A stretch of DNA of 64,000 nucleotides from Nostoc sp. WHI. Lineage in GTDB: Bacteria; Cyanobacteriota; Cyanobacteriia; Cyanobacteriales; Nostocaceae. Positions within the stretch are counted from its first letter, which is position 1. Every line of letters begins with the position of its first letter. The stretch spans positions 51,782 to 115,781 of the forward strand of contig NZ_WBKM01000291.1 of NCBI RefSeq assembly GCF_015714725.1, given 5' to 3'. This document shows positions 1-10,150 of the stretch, in pieces. The notes under the pieces are model-generated. The model was not told the origin of the DNA, did not search any database, and worked only from the letters and a program-made list of their open reading frames with translations. The position numbers and the translations under genes are program-made.

Positions 1-3000
1 TTTTCGGATAAGTCAGTGCGTAAAACTAGCGTGTTAACAAAGAAACCAATCAATTTTTCAATTTCAGCGCGATTGCGGTTAGCGATGGGAGAACCAACTC
101 GGATATCAACTTGCCTTGAATAGCAATATAATAAGGTTTTAAAAGCTGCCAACAGTGTCATAAACAAAGTTACTCCCTCTTGTTGACTCAGCAGTTGTAA
201 CTGTTTGGTCAAATCTAGCGGTAGCAAAAAGTTTTCCACTTTAGCTTGATAGCTTTGTTGTGCAGGGCGAGGTCGGTCTATGGGTAACTGTAAAGGCGGC
301 AGATTTTGACCTAGTTGGTTTTCCCAATAAGTCAGTTGTTTTTGTAACACTTCTCCTTGCAACCATTGACGCTGCCAAACCGCAAAATCAACATACTGAA
401 TCGGCAATGGTGGTAGTGGTGAGGGCTTCCCTGCACAAAAGGCTGTGTACAGTCCGGCAAGTTCCTCCAACCACACACCCATCGACCAACCATCGGAGAC
501 TATGTGATGCAGACTTAACAGCAGTATGTACTCTGTTTGATCTAACCATAGTAAGGTGGTTCGCAATAATGGCCCTTGAGTTAAGTCGAAGGGGGATTTT
601 GCTTCTTCAGTGGCTATTTGTAAGGCTTTTACCTTTCGTTGCTGTTCATCTATGCGGCGTAGGTCTATTACTGGTAAGTTAATAGTTAGGGTAGGAGCGA
701 TCGCTATTGTCGGTTCCCCTAGTATTACAGGAAATGTCATCCGCAAAGCTTCATGTCGCCGCACTATTTCATTAATGCTTTGTTCAAGGGCAGCAATATC
801 CAGATCACCTGTGACTTTTAAGGCTTCTGCGTCATTGTATATAGAGTTGTCTGGTGCTAGCTGACACAAAAACCATAGTCGTTGTTGAGCAAAAGAGAGA
901 GGTAATTTCTCATCTCGTGACACGCTTAAAAATGTTGGAGTCTGTAAACCTTGCTGTGTCTTGATTTCTTTGTCGATAGCTTCAGACAAGCTGGCAATGG
1001 TAGGAGACTCAAACAAACAGCGCAGGGGCAATTCAATCTGGAATGCTTCGCGCACACGAGAGATTACCTGTGTTGCTAGTAGAGAATGCCCTCCTAACTC
1101 AAAGAAATTGTTGCTAATACCAATCTTGTCTACTCCTAAAACCTGAGTCCAAATTCCGATGAGCATCTCTTGGATAGGAGTTTGTGCAGTTACATCTTTG
1201 GCTGCTGGCTCGTCGGCTCGAATTGTTTCAAGTGCTGGTAGAGATAGGCGATCTATTTTGCCGTTGGGTGTCAGGGGTAAAGCATCCAGCAATACAAAAG
1301 CCGATGGCACCATGTATTCTGGCAATTTTGACTGTAAATAGTGGCGTAGTTGTGGTACTAATTCACGAGCCACTTTCCCTTGTAGGGGATTATTGGCGTA
1401 AGTCTGCCAAGGACGGGGAGAATCAAGTTGCTTTAGAATAGACATCTCTGGAAAAGATTTAGAAACCTTAAATTCACGCGCAGACCTAACCCCCCTACCC
1501 CCCTTCCCTACAAGGGAAGGGGGAATTAAAGCCTCTCTCCGCTTCGGGGAGAGGTTTGGAGAGGGGTCATGCATTTCTGTGGAAATGCTCTGTTTTTGTT
1601 GCAACAGAACGTCATAGCTGCCATCTGCGTGAGCTGCTGACCAACTGATGTCCACAGAGTAAGGTAAGATTTCGCTTAATGTCCAAAAATCTTCTGGTTC
1701 AACTCCCATATTAAGAGCGATCGCCCTTAAAACCGAACGGAGTTCACCGACTGTTGTATATGCTGTCTCCAGCTTGAGCAATTCTACAGACTTGACTTCT
1801 GTTACTAATCGTGCATTAGGTACGCGACACAGCCTCAATATTTCTGGCTGGGTTGATTCTAGTAACTCGATGAGAGCATTTAGCGTTAAGCCTTGCTGCT
1901 GCCAGTCTAACCAAGTCACATCTGTTGGAGTGCTAACTCGACTGCCAACATGAAGAATCACATCATAACGGAACTTGCTTAGTTCGTTATTGTAGCGCCC
2001 CTGCTTAGGTAGAATTTCTACATTTGTAATCTGCGGTAGATATTGAGACAATGCCAGGAAAAAGGCGGGATCAATTACCAATTCTTCCTCTTGAGCGAGG
2101 CGTTTTTGCACCTGCTGTTGCACTTGGGCAGTAGATAAGGAATCGCTAGCTGAATGCAGGATAACTGCCGTGTGAAATGCTTCTAGTAGCGGTAGACTAC
2201 GTACATCCCCGACGAAGATAGCTCCCCCTGGTTTTACTACCTCCACTGCACCTGCGATCGCACGTAACAAATAATCGATGCTAGGAAAGTACTGGATAAC
2301 TGAGTTAATAATTATTGTGTCGTAAGTTGCTGCTGACAAACCTGCAAAGTTATCTGCCATTCTTTGACTTAGAGTTACCTGCGATAGATGATGCTCCGGT
2401 ATTTCGAGGACTTTTTGGATGTAGTGTAAAGCAGCTTGAGAAAAATCCGTGCCTTGGTATTGGGTACAGCTAGGTGCAATCCGAAATAAGATTAAACCAG
2501 TACCGCAACCGATTTCTAATACTCGATTTGGTTTGAGTGAGAGGATACGCTCAACTGTGTTGTTTAGCCAAACTTGCATTTCCTCGGCTGGAATGGGCAA
2601 ATCAGTGTAACTGCTGTTCCAGCCAGTAATATTAAACGTGGGATTTTGGTTTAAGGAGATTCGTTGATAACTATCTGCCTCAGAATCATAAACTATCTGC
2701 CACTGGGATATCTGCTCAGTTTCCCATTGTGACTTTTGTGATTGTTCCCCCGTACCTTGATATTGGGTATTTTGTACCACATAACTTACCAAGCGCTTCT
2801 GATCAAACGCATCCGCTTGCGCCACCACCGCAGCTGTTTGCACTGCTGGGTGTTGATTAAGAGTAGCTTCAATTTCCCCTAATTCCACTCGATAGCCGCG
2901 AATTTTCTCTTGGTAGTCAATTCGACCGAGAAATTCCACGTTGCCATCAGGTAGCCAGCAAGTTAAGTCTCCGGTTTTGTAAAGGCGACTTTCTATCTTC

Positions 3001-5528
3001 TCAAAAGGGTTGATAATGAATCGTTGTGCGGTTAAATCGGGACGGTTCAGGTAGCCTTGAGCTAAACCAGCGCCGCCAATGTATAATTCACCAGGAACCC
3101 CAATCGGCACGGGTTGCAAGTGGGAGTCTAAAATATAAAACTGCGTATTGGCAAAAGGACGACCAATCGGTACTAAGCGATCGCTCGCTAAATCTCCTAT
3201 AGTTTCAAAATAGGAACTATCAATAGTAGCTTCAGTTAAGCCAAAGGAATTAATCAGCCTGGTTTGGGAACCGCAAAAGCTGCGGAATTTAGAGTATTCT
3301 GATCCGTACCAGCTATCAGAACCGCAGATAAGCAGCTGCATAAATTCGAGGTGCTGTCCGCTTTGCTCTAGATATTGCACCAAGTTTCGCAACACAGCCG
3401 GTACAAATTCCGCACAGTCTACTTTTTCCTGAAGCATCAACGCATAAAGTTTCTGGGGTTCTAGCAGAAATTCACGGGGACATAAAACCAGTTTTCCCCC
3501 AGAACACAAAGCGCGAATCAAATCTCCGGCAAATACATCGAAGGCGAAGCTAGCCATCTGCAAATGACAACTAGCACTAGAACGCAGTTGGTAAGCATCC
3601 TCCCAAGCTAGATAGGCATTGACTAGGCTGCTATGCTGAATCTTTACGCCCTTAGATTTTCCCGTGGAACCGGAAGTGTAAATAACGTAAGCCAAATCAG
3701 AAGGCTCTGGCTGTGAGATTTGATTTAAAACTGGTAGAGTTTCCCAATCTGTATCCAAACACAAAACTTTGGCGCTATGCACAGGAAGAGAGTTTAACAG
3801 TTTTTCCTGAGTCAACAACACCTGCACTTGAGCGTCTTCGAGCATAAATGCTAAACGCTCTTGGGGATAAGCAGAATCAAGGGGTAAGTATGCTCCTCCA
3901 GCTTTCAGGACTGCCAAGGGTGCAATGATCATATTCAAGGAACGCTCAATGCAAATCCCTACCAGTTTTCCGGGTGCAACTCCCAGAGTTTGTAAATAAA
4001 CAGTAAGTTTATTGACTTTATCTAATAACTGTGCATAGGTAAGTTGCTGGTCAGCAAAAACCACAGCGATCGCATCTGGGGTACGAATTGCCTGTTGCTC
4101 GAATAACTGGTGAATACATTGCTCAGTCTGAGATTGAGAATTTTCTCTAGAAGAATTTTGATTAAATTCCACCAACAATTGATGTTGTTCTGCTGGTGTG
4201 AGCATGGGTAACTCTGCTAAACGGGCTGTGGGATGAGTTATCATACCCGTCAGCAAAGTTTGTAAATGCCCTAACATCCGAGCGATCGCCTCATGCTCAA
4301 ATCGGCGGATATCATACCACAGTTCTAATCTCAGGGCTTGATCTGGTATCACCAACAAACTCAAAGTCTCATTGGTTTTTTCAAAAGACTGGCTGCTTTG
4401 CACTTTCAGGCTATCTACTCCCAGAGCGATCGCCGCATCAACTGGATAGTTTTCCAGTACATAGCCAATCTCGAACAAAGGTAAACCCCGGCTCACCTCA
4501 CTCCACCCTTGCACCTGTACCAGTGGGCTGTACTCATACTGGATGATTTCTATCTGGTGATTTTGCAACTCTAAAAGCCAAGGTAACAACAAAGCATCTG
4601 GCAATATCTGCACACGGAATGGCAGAGTATTGACAAATAATCCTACCATCGACTCTACCCCCGGCAAGGTAGCAGGGCGACCAGAAGAGGTGCTGCCAAA
4701 AATAATATCTGACTCGCCACTGTAGCGACTCAAAAGCAACGCCCAAGCCCCCTGCACCAACGTATTAATAGTTAACTGGTGCTGTCGAGCTAGTGACTGT
4801 AAGGCGGCTGTAGTTTCTGTTGATAGCTCAATTTGTTGGCGATCGTAGTCTTCATCTTGGCTGGGCAAGATACCAGGAGCGCGGTCAACTTGCAAAATAG
4901 TCGGTTTACTAAAGCCCTTGAGTGTCTTTCGCCAGAACGCCTCAGCTTGCTTTAGATCCTGCTGCTGCAACCAAGTAATGTAATCCCGATAAGGACGTGG
5001 TTGTTCTAAGTATAAATTTTGCCCTTGACAAAATGCCGGATAAAAGGCATAAACTTCCTTAAAAACCAATGACTCAGACCAGCCATCTAATAGCAGATGG
5101 TGACTACTCCAAACAAACTGATAAGTATCTTCACTGAGACGGAACAAATTTAACCGAATTAGCGGCGCTTGGGACAGTTCAAAACCGTGCTGGCGATCTG
5201 TTTGTAAAAAAGCTTCCAGCCGCTTTTGTTGTTCCTGTGAACAGAATTCTCGCAAATCCTGCTCTTCCCAAGGAAGTTGCACATCCTCGTACACAACTTG
5301 ATATGGTTTTTCTAAATCTTGCCAAAAGAATCCAGTCCGCAAAATTGGATGTCGGTCAACCACCTGTTTCCAAGCTTGTTGAAATGCCAAAACATTCAAT
5401 TCACCTTGGAGAGTCCAACTAAACTGCTCAAAGTAGACCCCTGATTGGGGAGCATAGATTGTATGGAACAGCAAACCTTGCTGTAGGTGTGAAAGTTCGT
5501 AGATATCTTTTAGATTTGCTACATTCAT
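1..5528 (-). CDS. NRPS, C-A(N-methyltransferase)-PCP-C, cut by window edge
   Basis: Non-ribosomal peptide synthetase, open from the ATG at 5528 to base 1 with no stop, so the C-terminus lies outside the window. Translating the minus strand gives a condensation domain (HHLLLDGW), an adenylation domain (YTSGSTGKSKG; GELYIGGAGLAQGY; TGD), a SAM-dependent methyltransferase inserted between the A8 and A10 motifs (VLEIGCGTG near 2500), the rest of the A domain (LPLTPNGKIDR), a carrier domain (FFELGGHSLL) and a second condensation domain (LHHIVSDGW). The module should load and N-methylate one residue. By eye the specificity residues read about D-V-G-E-L-C-S-I-D-K, nearest in my memory to ornithine codes, so substrate is uncertain. 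The start overlaps the upstream gene's stop as ATGA, implying translational coupling. A dispersed repeat is inserted in frame at 1486-1570. Confidence 0.93.
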   Translation of the reverse strand, partial: MNVANLKDIYELSHLQQGLLFHTIYAPQSGVYFEQFSWTLQGELNVLAFQQAWKQVVDRHPILRTGFFWQDLEKPYQVVYEDVQLPWEEQDLREFCSQEQQKRLEAFLQTDRQHGFELSQAPLIRLNLFRLSEDTYQFVWSSHHLLLDGWSESLVFKEVYAFYPAFCQGQNLYLEQPRPYRDYITWLQQQDLKQAEAFWRKTLKGFSKPTILQVDRAPGILPSQDEDYDRQQIELSTETTAALQSLARQHQLTINTLVQGAWALLLSRYSGESDIIFGSTSSGRPATLPGVESMVGLFVNTLPFRVQILPDALLLPWLLELQNHQIEIIQYEYSPLVQVQGWSEVSRGLPLFEIGYVLENYPVDAAIALGVDSLKVQSSQSFEKTNETLSLLVIPDQALRLELWYDIRRFEHEAIARMLGHLQTLLTGMITHPTARLAELPMLTPAEQHQLLVEFNQNSSRENSQSQTEQCIHQLFEQQAIRTPDAIAVVFADQQLTYAQLLDKVNKLTVYLQTLGVAPGKLVGICIERSLNMIIAPLAVLKAGGAYLPLDSAYPQERLAFMLEDAQVQVLLTQEKLLNSLPVHSAKVLCLDTDWETLPVLNQISQPEPSDLAYVIYTSGSTGKSKGVKIQHSSLVNAYLAWEDAYQLRSSASCHLQMASFAFDVFAGDLIRALCSGGKLVLCPREFLLEPQKLYALMLQEKVDCAEFVPAVLRNLVQYLEQSGQHLEFMQLLICGSDSWYGSEYSKFRSFCGSQTRLINSFGLTEATIDSSYFETIGDLASDRLVPIGRPFANTQFYILDSHLQPVPIGVPGELYIGGAGLAQGYLNRPDLTAQRFIINPFEKIESRLYKTGDLTCWLPDGNVEFLGRIDYQEKIRGYRVELGEIEATLNQHPAVQTAAVVAQADAFDQKRLVSYVVQNTQYQGTGEQSQKSQWETEQISQWQIVYDSEADSYQRISLNQNPTFNITGWNSSYTDLPIPAEEMQVWLNNTVERILSLKPNRVLEIGCGTGLILFRIAPSCTQYQGTDFSQAALHYIQKVLEIPEHHLSQVTLSQRMADNFAGLSAATYDTIIINSVIQYFPSIDYLLRAIAGAVEVVKPGGAIFVGDVRSLPLLEAFHTAVILHSASDSLSTAQVQQQVQKRLAQEEELVIDPAFFLALSQYLPQITNVEILPKQGRYNNELSKFRYDVILHVGSRVSTPTDVTWLDWQQQGLTLNALIELLESTQPEILRLCRVPNARLVTEVKSVELLKLETAYTTVGELRSVLRAIALNMGVEPEDFWTLSEILPYSVDISWSAAHADGSYDVLLQQKQSISTEMHDPSPNLSPKRREALIPPSLVGKGGRGVRSAREFKVSKSFPEMSILKQLDSPRPWQTYANNPLQGKVARELVPQLRHYLQSKLPEYMVPSAFVLLDALPLTPNGKIDRLSLPALETIRADEPAAKDVTAQTPIQEMLIGIWTQVLGVDKIGISNNFFELGGHSLLATQVISRVREAFQIELPLRCLFESPTIASLSEAIDKEIKTQQGLQTPTFLSVSRDEKLPLSFAQQRLWFLCQLAPDNSIYNDAEALKVTGDLDIAALEQSINEIVRRHEALRMTFPVILGEPTIAIAPTLTINLPVIDLRRIDEQQRKVKALQIATEEAKSPFDLTQGPLLRTTLLWLDQTEYILLLSLHHIVSDGWSMGVWLEELAGLYTAFCAGKPSPLPPLPIQYVDFAVWQRQWLQGEVLQKQLTYWENQLGQNLPPLQLPIDRPRPAQQSYQAKVENFLLPLDLTKQLQLLSQQEGVTLFMTLLAAFKTLLYCYSRQVDIRVGSPIANRNRAEIEKLIGFFVNTLVLRTDLSE
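1486..1570. repeat. Dispersed palindromic repeat inserted in frame in the NRPS
   Basis: GC-rich element with two inverted repeats: CCCCCTTCCC paired with GGGAAGGGGG around 1497-1523, and CCTCTCTCC paired with GGGGAGAGG around 1532-1554. I recognise this type as a common intergenic repeat of Nostocales genomes. Here it lies inside the coding region, between the methyltransferase and the last part of the adenylation domain. I translated through it on the minus strand: the frame stays open and it encodes about 28 residues rich in Pro, Ser, Arg and Gly. Confidence 0.8.
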
Positions 5529-8500
5529 AGAGCCGACCTCCGACCGACTTGGTTGAGTTTAGCTAGTAATTTGTCAAAATCTTTTTGGCCGATTTTGGCG
5601 GCTGAAAAATCTGAAGGAGTGTAACTACCAGAATCGGCAGATTTACAGGAAGCAATTAGCGATCGCAATACCTCCACAAACCCTTGGGCTAAATTCTCCA
5701 CCGTACTTTGGCGATGTATGGCTTTGCTATAAGTCCAATCCATCTGAAGTTGGTTGTTAGTAATCAAACAGTCAATTTCAATTAGATAGGAACGAATTGC
5801 CAGAGGACTTTGAACTGAGCCGATGGACTCAGGAGCGATCGCTAAGAGTTCGGACTGAGCCATACCAATATCAAACTGACCCAAGTAATTAAAACTCACT
5901 TCTGGTTGCAGCCTTTGAGCAATTTCCTCTGAGCTTAGATAGCACAACAAGCCATAACCAATTCCCTGATTGGGGATGCAACGCAGTTGTTCTTTAACTG
6001 TCTTCAGCACCTCTACTACATCGTCAACGTCTCCTAAATCTAGGGATACCGGAAAGACAGATGTAAACCAACCGACAGTGCGGGACAAATCTACATTTTC
6101 AAACAGTTCCTCGCGTCCGTGACCTTCCAAGTCAACTAAAAGTGAAGTTTTTCCAGTCCAGTTAGCAAAAGCTTGCCCTAAAGCAGTTAGCAATACCTCA
6201 TTGATTTGAGTGCGGTAAGCGGTTGGAACTTCTTGCAGTAAAGCTTGAGTTTCTGCCACATTCAGAGCAACTGATACTATATCAGCCGACTCCACGGTGT
6301 TAACTCCAGCCGAAAAATCTATCGGTAGAGGAGAAACCTGTTTTTCACCTTGTGCTAACCAGTAGTCAAGTTCTTGTTGCAATGTTGCTGAGTGTCCATA
6401 CTCCACCAATCGTTTAGCCCAGTACTGAAACGAAGTACTCTTAGCAGGAAGTTGGATTGTTTGTCCTTGGCTCAATTGAGTGTAAAGTGTTTGAAAATCT
6501 TCTAGCAAAATTCGCCAAGAAACACCATCAACTACTAAGTGATGGATGATAAACAGTAGACGGCTAGGTTGATTTTTACCTAAGTCAAACAGTGCAACTT
6601 TCACCAACGCGCCTGTTGAGAGATTGAGGCTCGCTTGTAATTGTGTAGCGATCGCTGTAATTTGAGATTGTTGCTCTGTTGTGGATAATCCTGATAAATC
6701 TACTTGCAAAAAAGGCACTTCTGCATCACAACTAGCATTCACCTGCTGCCAACCTGCATCTGTTTGTGTAAACTGCAACCGCAGAGCATCATGGTGTATA
6801 AGCAACTGCTGCACAACTTGCTGCAACAACTCTGGCTTAATAGTTTGGTGTAATACTAAGAAATTTGCTTGGTTATAGTGGTAAGGTTGAGCAAAATTCT
6901 CTGCAAAGAACCAGTGTTGAATTGGTGTTAGAGGTAAAGCACCTGTAACTAAACCTTGCTCTGCTTGTACCGCCTGAGTTGTACCAACAACCGTGGCTAA
7001 TTCTGCGATCGTTTGGTATTGAAATAATTGCTTCGGTGTTAGTTGCAACCCTTGTTGGTTAGCTTTACCAACAACTTGGATACTGATAATCGAATCGCCG
7101 CCAAGTTCAAAGAAATTATCATAAATGCCTACCTGTTTCACACCCAGTACTTCAGACCAAATTTGCACTAAGGCTGCTTCTACTGCATTTTGTGCAGCCG
7201 CAAAAGTTGCTTCTAACTCTGGTCTAAGATTGTCAGGAATTGGTAATGCCCGCCGATCTATTTTGCCGTTCGCACTCACAGGCAAACAATCCAGGATTAC
7301 AAAGGCAGAAGGCACCATATGATTAGGCAGTTTTTCTTTGAGAAACTGACGTAAACTGCTGATGGATAAATTTGATTTGCCAGCAGGTACGACATAAGCA
7401 ACTAAACGCTTGTTACCCGGTTGGTCTTCTCGCACCAGTGCTACAGCCGCTTCTACCTCTGGATGGCGGCTCAAAATAGATTCCACTTCTGCCAATTCCA
7501 CCCGAAAGCCACGTATTTTTACCTGATGGTCAATCCGTCCCAGGTATTCAATATCGCCATTGGGCAGGTATCGAGCGATATCCCCTGTTTTATAAAGGCG
7601 TTGCGATGTCTGCTCAAAGGGGTGAGGAATAAACTTTTGTGCTGTCAAATCAGGGCGTTGATAGTAACCCTTAGCCAATCCTGCACCACCAATATGCAAC
7701 TCTCCCGGTACGCCTATCGGTACTGGCTGTAAGTATGAATCGAGGATGTAAACTTGCTGTCTAGCAAATGGACGACCAATCGGTACTAAGCGATTGCCAG
7801 ATAAGTCAGCGATGGTATTTTGGAAATACGTTGTATCAATCGTGGCTTCAGTCACTCCATAGGAGTGAACCAGTCTGGTATTGACACCGCATAAACTCTG
7901 AATTGCTTGATGTTCCTGCACATACCAAGTATCAGAACCGACAATCAAAAGCTGCATAAAGTCAAGACATTGCCCTGTTTCCTGGAGATATTTGCACAGA
8001 TTCCTGAGAACAGCAGGTACAAACTCTGCACAGTCAACTTGTTGTTGACGCATCAATTGATAAAGTTTGGCTGGTGCTAATAGTAAGTCTCTTGGGCATA
8101 AAACTAGCTTCGCCCTAGAACACAACGCTCGTACTAGATTGCCGGCAAACACATCAAAAGAGAAACTTGCCATTTGCAAATGAGAAGTAGCTAGCGATCG
8201 CAATTCGTAAGCTTCTTCCCAAGCAAAATAGGCATTTACCAAGCTGCTGTGAGCCACCATTACTCCTTTTGGCTGAGATGTGGTGCCAGAGGTGTAGATG
8301 ATATATGCCAGTGCAGCGAGATTTGTCTGGGGATTTGTCTGCGAGTGTTGTTGAATAATTTGCCAATCGCTATCTAGGCAGATAACTTTGGCACTGTGTG
8401 CGGGTAAATTTTGGACTAACTGTTCCTGAGTCAGCAATATACTTACTTGTGCATCTGCCAGCATAAAAGCCAACCGCTCTTGGGGATAAGCTGGGTCTAG

Positions 8501-10150
8501 TGGCACATAAGCGCCGCCTGCTTTGAGGATGCCGAGAATACCAACTATCATCTCTAGGCAACATTCCATGCAGATACCGATGAGTGCATCTGGTGGTATG
8601 CCCAAAAATTGTAAATAATTTGCTACTTGGTTGGCTCGTTGGTTAAGTTCGCCATAAGTTAGTTGTGTGTCTTCAAAAACTATTGCCACAGCGTCAGGAG
8701 TGCGTTCTGCCTGGGCTGCAAATAGTTGATGAATACACAAATTAACTTCCGTGTCAAGAGATTCTGTCCAAGTTGTCTGAGTACCACTCCATTCCACCAG
8801 CAGTTGATGTCGTTCAGTAGCGCTCAAAAATGTCAACTCTGAAAGCCTTGCTTGCGGATTGGCAACAATACTATAAAGCAAGTTCTCGAAATGCTCAATC
8901 ATCCGGGCGATCGTGGACGGATCAAACAGTTCGGTACTGTACTCGATTGTTCCAGTTAGTTCTTGTTCTCCTACATATACATCTAAGCTCAAATCAAACT
9001 GTGCCGTGCCACTTTCTACTGATATTGGTTTTAGGGTTAAGTCTCCTAACTGTAAAGTGGGCATCGGTTGATTGTGTAGGGCAAACCACACTTGGAACAA
9101 TGGGTTACGGCTTAAATCTCTTTCTGGTTGTAGTTCATCTACCAGCTTCTCAAACGGGAGATCCTGATGAGCATAAGCCGCTAAAGTCATCTCGCGGACT
9201 CTGTTAATTAGCTCCTGAAAACTGGGATTACCATCAACCTGGGTACGTAGCACTAAGGTGTTAACAAAAAGTCCGATAATATCTTCGCTTTCAGCCCAAG
9301 TGCGGTTAGCGATCGCTGAACCAACTACAATATCATCCTGACCTGTATATCGATAAAGCAAGGTATTAAATCCTGCCAGCAGAGTCATAAATAAGGTAAC
9401 TCCTGCTTGCTGGCTAAAAGCTGTCAGTGCTTTCGCTAAATCCTGGGGAATTTTCCACGTTTGGGTCGCTCCCCGAAAGGTTTGGAGTGCCGTTCGCGGT
9501 CTATCTGTGGGCAATTGTAATGTAGTTAGCTGCTCAAGTTGCTGTTTCCAATAGGCTAGTTGGTTTTCCAGCACTTCTCCCTGCAACCACTCCTGCTGCC
9601 AGACGCTAAAATCTGCATACTGGAGTTGTAAATCTGCAAGTGGCGAGGGTTTGCCAACCAGAAAAGCTCTGTAGAGAGTTGCCAATTCTTGCAGTAATAC
9701 GCCGACAGACCAACCATCAGTAATAGTGTGATGCATGGTCAGCAGCAGTATATACTCTTGTAGACCAAGCCGCAACAACTTCACCCGCATCAGTGGAGAT
9801 TCAGAGAAAACAAAGGGGCGCTGCGCTTCTTCGGTAGCTAATTTTTGTGCCTGAGTCTCTCGCTCATCCTCTGGTAAATTCTGTAAATTTATGAGTGGCA
9901 AGCTGAAAGAGATGCTGGGGGCGATCGCTTGTACGGGTTGTCCATTCACCGCAATCAACGAAGTTCGTAATGCTTCGTGTCGCCGAATAATTTCTTGAAA
10001 GCTTTGCTCTAGAACGGTTACATCTAGTTGACCACTCAAGCGGACGGCAAAGGGCAAGTTATAAAATGCGCTACCAGGCTCTAGCTGTTCGAGGAACCAC
10101 AGCCGTCTCTGGGCAAAAGATGCAGGGAAAGCAAATACTTCTGTTGTCAT
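5525..10150 (-). CDS. NRPS module C-A-PCP-E
   Basis: 1541-residue synthetase. Order: condensation domain about 1-440 (HHTITDGW), adenylation domain about 470-985 (YTSGTTSQPKG, GELHIGGAGLAKGYY, GRIDHQVKIRGFRVEL, NGKIDRR), carrier domain about 1000-1070 (FFELGGDSIIS, the GGDS form typical before epimerases), epimerization domain about 1085-1520 (HHLVVDGVSW, EGHGREEL). It should add one residue and convert it to the D form. Specificity residues read by eye about D-V-G-E-L-V-S-I-D-K, Orn-like but not exact. The ATG overlaps the stop of the upstream gene (ATGA at 10147-10150), and its own stop overlaps the next start. Its PCP-E part is nearly identical in DNA to that of the gene at 13552-18273. 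Confidence 0.96.
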   Translation of the reverse strand: MTTEVFAFPASFAQRRLWFLEQLEPGSAFYNLPFAVRLSGQLDVTVLEQSFQEIIRRHEALRTSLIAVNGQPVQAIAPSISFSLPLINLQNLPEDERETQAQKLATEEAQRPFVFSESPLMRVKLLRLGLQEYILLLTMHHTITDGWSVGVLLQELATLYRAFLVGKPSPLADLQLQYADFSVWQQEWLQGEVLENQLAYWKQQLEQLTTLQLPTDRPRTALQTFRGATQTWKIPQDLAKALTAFSQQAGVTLFMTLLAGFNTLLYRYTGQDDIVVGSAIANRTWAESEDIIGLFVNTLVLRTQVDGNPSFQELINRVREMTLAAYAHQDLPFEKLVDELQPERDLSRNPLFQVWFALHNQPMPTLQLGDLTLKPISVESGTAQFDLSLDVYVGEQELTGTIEYSTELFDPSTIARMIEHFENLLYSIVANPQARLSELTFLSATERHQLLVEWSGTQTTWTESLDTEVNLCIHQLFAAQAERTPDAVAIVFEDTQLTYGELNQRANQVANYLQFLGIPPDALIGICMECCLEMIVGILGILKAGGAYVPLDPAYPQERLAFMLADAQVSILLTQEQLVQNLPAHSAKVICLDSDWQIIQQHSQTNPQTNLAALAYIIYTSGTTSQPKGVMVAHSSLVNAYFAWEEAYELRSLATSHLQMASFSFDVFAGNLVRALCSRAKLVLCPRDLLLAPAKLYQLMRQQQVDCAEFVPAVLRNLCKYLQETGQCLDFMQLLIVGSDTWYVQEHQAIQSLCGVNTRLVHSYGVTEATIDTTYFQNTIADLSGNRLVPIGRPFARQQVYILDSYLQPVPIGVPGELHIGGAGLAKGYYQRPDLTAQKFIPHPFEQTSQRLYKTGDIARYLPNGDIEYLGRIDHQVKIRGFRVELAEVESILSRHPEVEAAVALVREDQPGNKRLVAYVVPAGKSNLSISSLRQFLKEKLPNHMVPSAFVILDCLPVSANGKIDRRALPIPDNLRPELEATFAAAQNAVEAALVQIWSEVLGVKQVGIYDNFFELGGDSIISIQVVGKANQQGLQLTPKQLFQYQTIAELATVVGTTQAVQAEQGLVTGALPLTPIQHWFFAENFAQPYHYNQANFLVLHQTIKPELLQQVVQQLLIHHDALRLQFTQTDAGWQQVNASCDAEVPFLQVDLSGLSTTEQQSQITAIATQLQASLNLSTGALVKVALFDLGKNQPSRLLFIIHHLVVDGVSWRILLEDFQTLYTQLSQGQTIQLPAKSTSFQYWAKRLVEYGHSATLQQELDYWLAQGEKQVSPLPIDFSAGVNTVESADIVSVALNVAETQALLQEVPTAYRTQINEVLLTALGQAFANWTGKTSLLVDLEGHGREELFENVDLSRTVGWFTSVFPVSLDLGDVDDVVEVLKTVKEQLRCIPNQGIGYGLLCYLSSEEIAQRLQPEVSFNYLGQFDIGMAQSELLAIAPESIGSVQSPLAIRSYLIEIDCLITNNQLQMDWTYSKAIHRQSTVENLAQGFVEVLRSLIASCKSADSGSYTPSDFSAAKIGQKDFDKLLAKLNQVGRRSAL

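Noticed and set aside
5525..10150. Firm assignment of ornithine for the two GELxSIDK-type adenylation domains
   Set aside because: Two of ten code positions differ from the code I remember and I could not align; left as Orn-like.
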